A stretch of DNA of 64,000 nt from JBNPEO01 sp050490315 (GTDB lineage Bacteria > Actinomycetota > Actinomycetes > Actinomycetales > Micrococcaceae): the NCBI RefSeq assembly GCF_050490315.1, contig NZ_JBNPEO010000001.1, positions 620,001 to 684,000 on the forward strand. Direction: 5' to 3'. Below are positions 57,802 to 64,000 of this stretch, piece after piece (within the stretch, counting starts at the first letter, position 1; each line of letters opens with the position of its first letter). The notes beneath the pieces were generated by a model, which did not search any database, was not told where the DNA came from, and saw only the letters and a list, made by a program, of their open reading frames with translations. A program made the position numbers and the translations under genes.

Positions 57802-58749
57802 ATGGCAAAAGTACTTGTATATATTGACGCTGAGGGTGAGCTGAAAAAGAGCCACCTTGAACTTTTGACTGCCGCACGTGGCCTTGGCGAATTGGCTGTT
57901 GCTCTACCAACAACGCCCGACGCCGATGCCTCAGCAACCCTGGGACGTTACGGCGCCGCAGAGGTGCTGTTGCCTTCGGTTGACTTGGGCGATTACCTCG
58001 TGGGGCCAAAGGCCGCTTTTGTGGCCGCTGCAGCCCAAGGAGTAGGTGCCTCGGCAATCATTCTTGGAAACACTGCGGAGTCCAAAGAGATCGCTGCACG
58101 AGCGGGCATCCGTTTGGGTGCAGGTGTGATTACCGATGTTGTTCAGCTCGACGCTGACGGCACAGCACACAAGTCAGTGCTCGCCGGCTCTTACACCACG
58201 CAGGCTACGGTCCGCACGGGCATTGCCGTTCTGACCCTCAAGCCCAACAGTGTTGAACCGTCTGAAGCATCAGCACCGGGTTCTGCAAATGTTTCTACAG
58301 TTGAAGTTCCCGCTGCCGCCTTGGCTTCTTCGGCCCGCATCACCAATCGCGCACCTCGCCCGGCAACCGGACGCCCCGAGCTGACGGATGCACGCATTAT
58401 TGTTGCCGGTGGTCGAGGTCTGGACGGTGATTTTGGGCCGGTTGAAGAATTGGCCGATGTTCTGGGTGCCGCCGTCGGTGCTTCACGTGCGGCTACTGAC
58501 GCTGGCTGGATTGGTCACGAATTCCAAGTGGGGCAAACCGGTAAAACCGTGTCGCCGCAGCTGTACATTTCAGTCGGTATTTCCGGGGCAATCCAGCAAA
58601 AAGCTGGGATGCAGACCTCCAAGGTAATCGTTGCGGTGAACAAGGACGCTGAGTCACCCATCTTTGAGATTGCTGACTTTGGTGTGGTGGGTGACCTCTT
58701 TCAGGTTCTGCCACAAGCCATCGAAGAAATCCGGAAGCGCAAAGGCTAA
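57802..58749 (+). CDS. etfA: Electron transfer flavoprotein alpha subunit
   Basis: EtfA (315 aa) carries the FAD of the heterodimer. Residues 1-180 are the N-terminal domain (VLVYIDAEGELKKSHLELLTAARGL; LLPSVDLGDYLVGPKAAF). The C-terminal FAD domain holds RIIVAGGRGLDGDFGPVEELADVLGAAVGASRAATDAGWIGHEFQVGQTGKTVSPQLYISVGISGAIQQKAGMQ in successive blocks, with the Arg, Gln, Thr and Ser ligands to FAD. The pair likely serves the acyl-CoA dehydrogenase at 40677 and others. A PIG-L deacetylase gene begins three bases past its stop. Confidence 0.95.
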   Translation: MAKVLVYIDAEGELKKSHLELLTAARGLGELAVALPTTPDADASATLGRYGAAEVLLPSVDLGDYLVGPKAAFVAAAAQGVGASAIILGNTAESKEIAARAGIRLGAGVITDVVQLDADGTAHKSVLAGSYTTQATVRTGIAVLTLKPNSVEPSEASAPGSANVSTVEVPAAALASSARITNRAPRPATGRPELTDARIIVAGGRGLDGDFGPVEELADVLGAAVGASRAATDAGWIGHEFQVGQTGKTVSPQLYISVGISGAIQQKAGMQTSKVIVAVNKDAESPIFEIADFGVVGDLFQVLPQAIEEIRKRKG

Positions 58750-58752
58750 ATC

Positions 58753-59520
58753 TTGACTCAGCACACCACGGACCCGTTCGGCTCGAATCACAGGGTCGAA
58801 CGGGTTTTGTGTTTCACTGCCCACCCGGACGACGTTGACTTTGGCGCGGCCGGAACCATTGCAGCATGGACCGCCGAAGGTGTTGAAGTCACCTATTGTG
58901 TGATGACCGACGGCGACGCCGGCGGCTTTGAGCCACGCGAACGTGAAGCGATCATCGCCCAACGAGCTGCTGAACAATTTCAAGCTGCACAGATTGTGGG
59001 GGTGAAAAACGTCCACTATTTGCACCGCCGCGACGGTTACCTCACCCCGGATCATTCGGTGATTGCTGAAGTAGTGGCACTGATCCGGGAAATCCGTCCC
59101 GACGTCGTACTTTCCATGCACCCGCAGCGAAACTGGGCACGCATCCAAAAGTCCCACCCAGATCACCTTGCGGTTGGCGAGGCAGTCACCCGAGCCGTGT
59201 ATCCTGCCGCCGAGAACCCCTTTGCGTACCCCGAACTCGCCGAGCGTGGGCTGGAAGCGTACAAAGTTCCCTGGCTCTGGCTGATGGCTGGTCCGGAAGA
59301 GCTAGAAAACCATTTTGTGGACGTCACCGAACATGTGGAGGCCAAACTCGCAGCGATTCGAATCCATGCCAGCCAACATCCGGATCTAACTGCGATGGAC
59401 CGTTCGGTCCGCCAAGGTCTGGAAGACACCGCCGCCCGCGGTGGCTTGGGCGAGGGAAGGTTAGCCGAGGCATTCCATGTGGTGGCTGTGAACGGGCAAA
59501 GCACCTTCGCAGGCTTCTAA
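58753..59520 (+). CDS. PIG-L (LmbE-like) family deacetylase
   Basis: A 255-residue zinc-dependent N-deacetylase fold. The motif FTAHPDDVDFGAAGTIAAW gives the AHPDD zinc ligands and base; the third ligand is in HPDHLAVGEAVTRAVYP. MshB and Mca of mycothiol metabolism belong to this family, but this protein lacks clear features of either, so the substrate is open. It starts at TTG 58753, three bases after etfA, suggesting cotranscription with the ETF genes, an arrangement I recall from other Arthrobacter-like genomes. Codons and composition match the neighbours. Confidence 0.87.
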   Translation: MTQHTTDPFGSNHRVERVLCFTAHPDDVDFGAAGTIAAWTAEGVEVTYCVMTDGDAGGFEPREREAIIAQRAAEQFQAAQIVGVKNVHYLHRRDGYLTPDHSVIAEVVALIREIRPDVVLSMHPQRNWARIQKSHPDHLAVGEAVTRAVYPAAENPFAYPELAERGLEAYKVPWLWLMAGPEELENHFVDVTEHVEAKLAAIRIHASQHPDLTAMDRSVRQGLEDTAARGGLGEGRLAEAFHVVAVNGQSTFAGF

Positions 59521-59600
59521 GCTCACCGTGAATCCTGCGTTTGCTGGACCGAGAGCTGTCCGGACGTTTTCATCTGGATATGGAGAGCTGGAGTGGATGC

Positions 59601-60068
59601 TTACAGTTGCGCTCCGGCGAATCCGTTCTGGCGCCATGCCTCATAGATGGCAATCGAGGCAGAGTTAGCCAGATTGAGCGATCGCAAGGACGGCAACATG
59701 GGCAAACGCACCCGTGATGTCACGTGCGGATCAATCTTGATTTCTGCGGGTAGCCCCACGGATTCTGGGCCGAACATTAAAACGTCACCGGCTTGATACT
59801 GGACCTCCGTGTAGGGGAGTTCCCCCTCGGAGGTAAAAGCAAACACCCGCTCGGGCTGCAAGGCTTCCCAGGCTGCTTCAATATTTGGGTGAACCGTCAC
59901 CACGGCAAGGTCGTGATAATCCAGACCCGCCCGGCGCAACTTAGAGTCCTCGAAGCTGAACCCTAAAGGTTCAACGAGGTGCAATTCTGCGCCGGTAATG
60001 GCGGCCAAACGGATGGCATTGCCGGTATTACCGGGAATTTCTGGCGTATAAAAAAGGATGCGGAACAC
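59601..60068 (-). CDS. trmL: tRNA (cytidine/uridine-34-2'-O)-methyltransferase TrmL
   Basis: A 155-residue SpoU-class methyltransferase with the knotted SAM site. Motif 1 is FYTPEIPGNTGNAIRLAAITGAELHLVEPLGF, motif 2 DVLMFGPESVGLP, and motif 3 VRLPMLPSLRSLNLANSASIAIYEAWRQ. Length and order match TrmL, which methylates the wobble base of certain leucine tRNAs. It converges on the PIG-L gene with 80 bases between and lies 40 bases after the J-domain gene on the same strand. Confidence 0.93.
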   Translation of the reverse strand: MFRILFYTPEIPGNTGNAIRLAAITGAELHLVEPLGFSFEDSKLRRAGLDYHDLAVVTVHPNIEAAWEALQPERVFAFTSEGELPYTEVQYQAGDVLMFGPESVGLPAEIKIDPHVTSRVRLPMLPSLRSLNLANSASIAIYEAWRQNGFAGAQL

Positions 60069-60108
60069 CCAACCATCCTAGTGCCGGGCGCGTGCATCCC
60101 TTGAATTG

Positions 60109-61083
60109 CTAGTGCATCCCTTTGATCAGCCGCGCAAGAATAGGCACATCAACGGTGTTAGGTACTGGCCCAGAACCGAGGAAGTGTTTTAGCCCGCGAA
60201 TCAGGCCAGCGGCATTCACCACCTCGGGGGCGATGATTTCCGAGCCACCGCGATGATCGTCAATGACCGGTTGATGAATGGCGCCGTCGGGACTATGAAT
60301 AACAGTCCAAGCCGTGACGTTCAATTCCGGGAAAGCATCCTGAAGACTCCGCAGCGATGGCGCCAGCCGGGGCGGTTTCACTAACCGGCCAGCCCGGTTC
60401 AGCGAGTCACCATTCCAACCATAAACGCCCGGTGGGAGAAGCATGGAGTCGATCAAAGCTAAGCGGTAACCGACTAAAAGGGCGTGGTCTATGTGGCTGT
60501 TGTTATGCGGTGCCACCAGCCCGTTGATGAGCCTAGCGGATGGCATTTCGGACAAAATTCCACGAACCAAGAGTTGCACTGTGCGCATTTCGCGGGCAAT
60601 CCGGGCCTCTGCGCCAAAGATTCCACGCTTGCGGGGGAGGCCATGCATTTGCTGACGTGCCATAGCCTCGGGGATCATACTGGTGCCGAACGCCGAGGGG
60701 TCTTCGCCCGGTGCCCCGGTGGGAAACGGTGGAACAAACACTGCAGGATCAGTTGCGCTAACCCGGGGTGCAGGTCTGCGGACACCGTGTGCGGTGAAGC
60801 CAGCCGTACCTGACGAATGGCCCGACGACGAACGGTACCCGGACTTTTCGGCAGTAGTTCGCGGAACCGAACCTGCGCCGTAGCTGCCGTCGTAAGCCGC
60901 CCGCCTTTTGGGATCGGAGAGCGTTTCAAAAGCAAGAGTGACAAGACGGAACGTTGCAGGATCTCCACCATGGTCAGGGTGGGTGCGCCTAGCCTGTTTG
61001 CGGTACGCAACTTTGATTTCTTGAGTTGTAGCGGTGATCGGCACACCAAGAATCTCGTAGTGCGTCACACGAGCTTTGCTCAC
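60109..61083 (-). CDS. J-domain protein of unknown role
   Basis: A 324-residue protein. Residues 5-70 form a J domain (THYEILGVPITATTQEIKVAYRKQARRTHPDHGGDPATFRLVTLAFETLSDPKRRAAYD) with the HPD motif, so it should stimulate an Hsp70. There is no Gly/Phe segment or zinc domain, so it is not DnaJ. Residues 75-140 are low-complexity Ser/Gly/Pro. The C-terminal 180 residues resemble a nuclease-related or unknown domain: RGILSEMPSARLINGLVAPHNNSHIDHALLVGYRLALIDSMLLPPGVYGWNGDSLNR contains a D-x-n-L-x-D arrangement like NERD-type restriction folds. Start is GTG 61083, with ggaggga 14 bases upstream. Confidence 0.82.
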   Translation of the reverse strand: MSKARVTHYEILGVPITATTQEIKVAYRKQARRTHPDHGGDPATFRLVTLAFETLSDPKRRAAYDGSYGAGSVPRTTAEKSGYRSSSGHSSGTAGFTAHGVRRPAPRVSATDPAVFVPPFPTGAPGEDPSAFGTSMIPEAMARQQMHGLPRKRGIFGAEARIAREMRTVQLLVRGILSEMPSARLINGLVAPHNNSHIDHALLVGYRLALIDSMLLPPGVYGWNGDSLNRAGRLVKPPRLAPSLRSLQDAFPELNVTAWTVIHSPDGAIHQPVIDDHRGGSEIIAPEVVNAAGLIRGLKHFLGSGPVPNTVDVPILARLIKGMH

Positions 61084-61254
61084 AGTTGTTGCTCATCCCT
61101 CCGTGGCCAAGATTCACGAGCCAAATTCGTGGCGAGAACCTACAAAATACGTGCGCATTTCGCCTGCCAAGCTTATCCGGTGAACAGCCACTTCATCCAT
61201 GGGCATGATCGCTCATCGGCTTTGGACTTGATGACACTCCAAGCGGCAACAGAT

Positions 61255-61299
61255 TAGAATCGTCCACGGTGGCGTGCGGCGCAGGTGCGCAAGCGCACC
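61255..61299 (+). promoter_or_regulatory. -10 box and hairpin upstream of the lipoprotein gene
   Basis: TAGAAT at 61255-61260 is a good -10 (a TTGATG lies 21 bases upstream, longer than ideal). In the leader, GGTGCGC-AA-GCGCACC (61284-61299) can form a small stem-loop before the ribosome site. Confidence 0.45.
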
Positions 61300-61325
61300 A
61301 GCGTCGGCAAAAGCAAGGGGAAGCA

Positions 61326-62039
61326 GTGCATACGACAGTCCATTCAGAGGTGGGCCAAGTGCGCCCTGCGGCGCAATGCCGTCGAACTTTTTCTGCCTTG
61401 AGTGCCCTATTACTTTGCGCAAGTCTTGCTGCGTGCGCCGTGGCCGTTGACGATCCCAAAGCCCCCAAACCGGCGCCGAGCACACCAACATTGGCCACCC
61501 CCACGGTCATCCCCGGTCATGACGCCGCAGCTGTAGCCGCTAAGGACATGACCTTCGCCGCGGGTAACACGCTCGCCGCATCCGTGCCGATTAGCTTCGG
61601 ACAAGGCCTTGAAGAAACCCCAGGATGGAGAATCACACGAAATAACGTTGATTCAGGAACTGACTACACGAGCACCGCCGGGTGTATTGTCTCGGCCAAA
61701 ACCCGTACTAAACAGAGATCACTGTCTGTTGCCGGTGATGACAACGCCGCCACGGCAGGGATGTTTGCTTACCTTGATTCAAGTGTTTTGCCTGAGTACC
61801 TCAAAACCGCCCAATTACGGTGGGGCGGCGATGATGAAAAGCCAGGCAAAAAACTTGACGTCCTTGCTCTAGAAACCAAAGCCGCGCCTCCCGTGCGCGC
61901 CTCGGTGGTTTATGCACGGGTGTTCTCCCAAGCAGAGTCAACGCTGCTCTTGAGTATCTCGTGCCCAACGGATGCGGCGCTCGCCGCTGCTAAAGGCACA
62001 GTGATTAAAAGAATGGTGGTGCAACCACCTGCCGATTAG
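61326..62039 (+). CDS. Putative lipoprotein
   Basis: A 237-residue exported protein. The N-terminus has a basic stretch (CRRTF) and a hydrophobic helix ending in the lipobox SLAACAV, so Cys 36 or so should be lipid-modified. A Pro/Thr/Ala linker follows (PKPAPSTPTLATPTV). The rest is a globular region with two Cys (AGCIVSA, ISCPT) that could form a disulfide and a pattern of LSISCPTDAALAAAKGTV. I do not recognise a family. GTG 61326 is chosen because aggggaagca precedes it and the signal peptide then has normal length; an upstream in-frame ATG adds 19 residues. It lies upstream of the cysteine desulfurase gene. Confidence 0.75.
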   Translation: MHTTVHSEVGQVRPAAQCRRTFSALSALLLCASLAACAVAVDDPKAPKPAPSTPTLATPTVIPGHDAAAVAAKDMTFAAGNTLAASVPISFGQGLEETPGWRITRNNVDSGTDYTSTAGCIVSAKTRTKQRSLSVAGDDNAATAGMFAYLDSSVLPEYLKTAQLRWGGDDEKPGKKLDVLALETKAAPPVRASVVYARVFSQAESTLLLSISCPTDAALAAAKGTVIKRMVVQPPAD

Positions 62040-62116
62040 CACTCGGTGAGTGACTGACGGCCGGCACTTGCTTGCGTTACCTTGTCCTGCCCACAACGAG
62101 CCATAGCAAGCGGACA

Positions 62117-62131
62117 TAGAATAGAACAGTG
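62117..62131 (+). promoter_or_regulatory. -10 box placing the cysteine desulfurase start at +1
   Basis: TAGAAT (62117-62122) lies six bases before the GTG at 62129 and no Shine-Dalgarno is seen, which fits leaderless translation, common in actinobacteria. The -35 is weak. Confidence 0.5.
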
Positions 62132-63340
62132 CCAAGCTACCTAGATCACGCCGCCACAACACCCCTTTCGGATTCCGCTCTTGCTGAAATGACCCGTGAA
62201 TTGGCCAAAGTAGGTAACCCCTCTTCACTCCACTCGGCTGGCCGTTCGGCCCGGCGCACAGTGGAGGATGCTCGCGAGCGCTTGGCCGCTGCGGCGGGTG
62301 CGCACCCTTCAGAGGTCATCTTCACTTCCGGCGGCACAGAGGCCGACAACCTCGCCATCAAGGGCATGTACTGGGCTCGAAAAAAGCGGGATGCGGCCAA
62401 GCGCAGGATCCTCTGTGCCGGCATCGAACACCATGCGGTACTGGACACCGTTGAGTGGTTGGAACGCCACGAGGACGCCGAGATCGTCTGGTTGCCAGTA
62501 GATAGCTACGGCGTGGTGGACCTCGCGGCGGTGGAACGTGAGCTGAGTCAGAGCCCAGAAACCATTGCCTTGTTGACCCTGATGTGGGCCAACAACGAGG
62601 TGGGGAGCGTTCAGCCCATCAAGGAAGTTGTGGAATTAGCTCACGCGCACGGCATTCCAGTGCATTCGGACGCGGTGCAGGCGTTTGGCTCGGTACCCGT
62701 GAATTTCAAGAGCTCAGGCCTTGATGCCATGAGCGTTTCAGCGCATAAAATCGGCGGCCCTATGGGGATCGGCGCACTCTTTCTAGGCCGTGCAGTTGCC
62801 TTGGAAGCAACTCAGCATGGTGGCGGCCAAGAACGTGATGTTCGTTCCGGCACCTTGGACACACCAGCGATTGCTGCCTTTGCAATTGCCGCCGAGGAGG
62901 CAGCAGCCCACTTGGATACCGAGGCGGTGCGGCTCAGTGCTTTGCGAGATCAGCTCATCGAGGGGGTTCTCGCGGCGGTTCCCCAAGCTCAATTACGCGG
63001 CGCGCCAGGCTCCGGACGTTTGCCGGGGAACGCTCACTTCACCTTCCCAGGCTGCGAGGGGGACTCGCTGCTGTTCCTGTTGGACTTGGTTGGGGTGCAA
63101 TCGTCAACTGGATCGGCATGCACGGCAGGAGTGCCACGGCCCTCACATGTGTTGTTGGCCATGGGCTTGGACGAAGAAACTGCCCGTGGTGCCCAGCGCT
63201 TTAGCTTGGGGCACAACTCCACCGAGGCAGACGTCTTAGCCCTACTTTCCGCCCTTCCGGGAGCTTATGCCCAAGCATTGAAGGCCGGAATGGCTTCCCA
63301 TATTTCTTCTATCCAAACGGCTGGAACCCTCAATCCCTAG
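62129..63340 (+). CDS. iscS: Cysteine desulfurase (NifS/IscS family)
   Basis: A 403-residue PLP enzyme that takes sulfur from cysteine as a protein persulfide. YLDHAATTPLSDSALAEM is the N-terminus, ILCAGIEHHAVLDT holds the His, SVSAHKIGGPMGIGALFLG the PLP Lys (about residue 208) and SSTGSACTAGVPRPSHVL the catalytic Cys (about residue 331). The C-terminal loop matches IscS-type class I enzymes. GTG 62129 is probably a leaderless start. mnmA follows 148 bases downstream, the usual partner that uses its sulfur for tRNA thiolation. It could also feed the ThiS/MoeZ system. Confidence 0.94.
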   Translation: MPSYLDHAATTPLSDSALAEMTRELAKVGNPSSLHSAGRSARRTVEDARERLAAAAGAHPSEVIFTSGGTEADNLAIKGMYWARKKRDAAKRRILCAGIEHHAVLDTVEWLERHEDAEIVWLPVDSYGVVDLAAVERELSQSPETIALLTLMWANNEVGSVQPIKEVVELAHAHGIPVHSDAVQAFGSVPVNFKSSGLDAMSVSAHKIGGPMGIGALFLGRAVALEATQHGGGQERDVRSGTLDTPAIAAFAIAAEEAAAHLDTEAVRLSALRDQLIEGVLAAVPQAQLRGAPGSGRLPGNAHFTFPGCEGDSLLFLLDLVGVQSSTGSACTAGVPRPSHVLLAMGLDEETARGAQRFSLGHNSTEADVLALLSALPGAYAQALKAGMASHISSIQTAGTLNP

Positions 63341-63383
63341 GCCTCGGCTCTAGGGTCACGCTGCACCAGGGTCCACCCGGCGC

Positions 63384-63488
63384 TAGAATAGTGGGGCACC
63401 CACCACGTCCTTGGCGTGGCAGTAATTTAACGCAGTTCCTTGGTGAACTCTTCAAAGCACTGTGTGCAAAGTCCATTAGAGAGTAATT
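63384..63488 (+). promoter_or_regulatory. mnmA promoter and leader
   Basis: TAGAAT (63384-63389) is a good -10 in the 148-base gap between the cysteine desulfurase and mnmA, giving a leader of about 90 bases. The leader has a small stem (CCACG / CGTGG) but no recognised riboswitch. A Shine-Dalgarno-like gaga lies just before the ATG. Confidence 0.4.
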
Positions 63489-64000
63489 ATGCGAGTCCTT
63501 GCAGCCATGAGCGGTGGAGTCGATTCCGCCGTTGCCGCCGCCCGAGCCGTTGAGGCGGGCCATGACGTTGTTGGCGTCCACTTGGCCCTATCCCGAATGC
63601 CCGGTACTTTGCGTACCGGAAGCCGCGGTTGTTGCACTATCGAGGACTCCCGTGATGCGTGGCGAGCGTGCGACATTTTGGGCATCCCCTATTACGTGTG
63701 GGACTTCTCTGAACGCTTTAAAGAAGACGTAGTCCAAGACTTCATTGACGAATACGCTGCGGGGCGCACACCTAACCCATGCATGCGCTGCAACGAACGC
63801 ATCAAGTTCGCCGCGCTGCTGGAGAAAGCCATCGCTTTGGGCTTCGACGCAGTGTGCACTGGTCACTATGCCAAGGTCATCACTGACGCCGATGGCAACC
63901 CTGAATTGCACCGTGCTGCAGATTGGGCCAAAGACCAGAGTTATGTACTTGGTGTTCTGACGCATGAGCAGCTCAAGCATTCGATGTTCCCGCTCGCTGA
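63489..64000 (+). CDS. mnmA: tRNA-specific 2-thiouridylase MnmA, N-terminal part
   Basis: The first 170 codons are present; the gene runs off the window. MnmA adds sulfur to C2 of wobble uridine in Lys, Glu and Gln tRNAs. The ATP pyrophosphatase motif is MSGGVDSAVAA (residues 7-17). CCTIEDSRDAWRACDILGIPYYVWDFSERFKEDVVQDFIDEYAAGRTPNPCMRCNERIKF carries the first catalytic Cys in NPCMRCN. TGHYAKV and KDQSYVLGVL follow as expected. ATG 63489 fits the family start (MRVLAAMSGGVDS). The preceding cysteine desulfurase supplies sulfur. Confidence 0.95.
   Translation, partial: MRVLAAMSGGVDSAVAAARAVEAGHDVVGVHLALSRMPGTLRTGSRGCCTIEDSRDAWRACDILGIPYYVWDFSERFKEDVVQDFIDEYAAGRTPNPCMRCNERIKFAALLEKAIALGFDAVCTGHYAKVITDADGNPELHRAADWAKDQSYVLGVLTHEQLKHSMFPLA

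Noticed and set aside
1..64000. CRISPR array, prophage or defence island
   Set aside because: No regularly spaced repeats, no integrase, capsid, toxin-antitoxin, restriction-modification or transposase genes were seen.

Overview
The window is a stretch of actinobacterial chromosome, most likely from the family Micrococcaceae (Arthrobacter/Renibacterium-like). The evidence is the moderately high GC, frequent GTG and TTG starts, the coproporphyrin-dependent (Gram-positive) heme pathway including hemQ, an AdnA/AdnB helicase-nuclease pair, a UvrD2 with tetracysteine and HRDC regions, a MoeZ-type adenylyltransferase-rhodanese, and DUF3107 and UPF0182 proteins. The genus cannot be fixed from sequence alone. 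I see no prophage, insertion sequence, CRISPR array, rRNA or plasmid function. Coding density is high and nearly every gene is intact; only the first gene (thiO) and the last (mnmA) are cut by the window edges.

Layout. 1-1265: thiO-thiS-thiG, the thiazole branch of thiamine synthesis. 1280-2552 (minus): a TetR regulator, a DUF3107 protein and a small membrane protein. 2619-4830: moeZ and a short-chain dehydrogenase. 4832-16279: a heme regulon with hemA divergent from hemE-hemY, then hemQ-hemH-hemC-hemD-hemB-(luciferase-like flavin oxidoreductase)-hemL, closed by a strong terminator. 16377-19117 (minus): a methionine ABC importer (metQ, metN, metI). 19411-35447: a DNA repair and housekeeping block (3'-5' exonuclease, alkyltransferase-like protein, adnA, adnB, a phosphotransferase, nudC, uvrD2, a YgjP-type metallopeptidase, a DUF2342 protein, a PDZ-Lon protease). 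35566-38595: UPF0182 membrane protein. 38694-38988: two identical initiator tRNA genes in tandem. 39113-51766: a fatty-acyl-CoA degradation cluster with its own TetR regulator and a clear candidate operator between the divergent arms. 51886-56769: PspA, a TPM-domain protein and an HtrA-like protease (envelope stress). 56983-59520: electron transfer flavoprotein beta and alpha and a PIG-L deacetylase. 59601-64000: trmL, a J-domain protein, a lipoprotein, a cysteine desulfurase and the start of mnmA.

Functional links. The heme genes encode every step from glutamyl-tRNA to heme b by the coproporphyrin route. The acyl-CoA cluster holds ligase, racemase, long-chain-type dehydrogenase, hydratases/isomerase, bifunctional dehydrogenase and thiolase; the nearby ETF would accept electrons from the dehydrogenase. 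Cysteine desulfurase followed by mnmA is the sulfur route to tRNA 2-thiouridine. From memory, much of the gene order (regulator-DUF3107, moeZ, alkyltransferase-like protein, adnAB, nudC, uvrD2, DUF2342, PDZ-Lon, UPF0182) parallels Mycobacterium tuberculosis Rv3193c-Rv3209, with the heme and methionine blocks lying between moeZ and the repair genes.

No wholly new defence or mobile system is evident. The best leads are a shared sequence element at both heme promoters, an embedded flavin oxidoreductase in the heme operon, a kinase-fold protein lacking its metal-binding Asp next to repair genes, a 40-bp perfect palindrome between convergent genes, and the acyl-CoA cluster with its operator.
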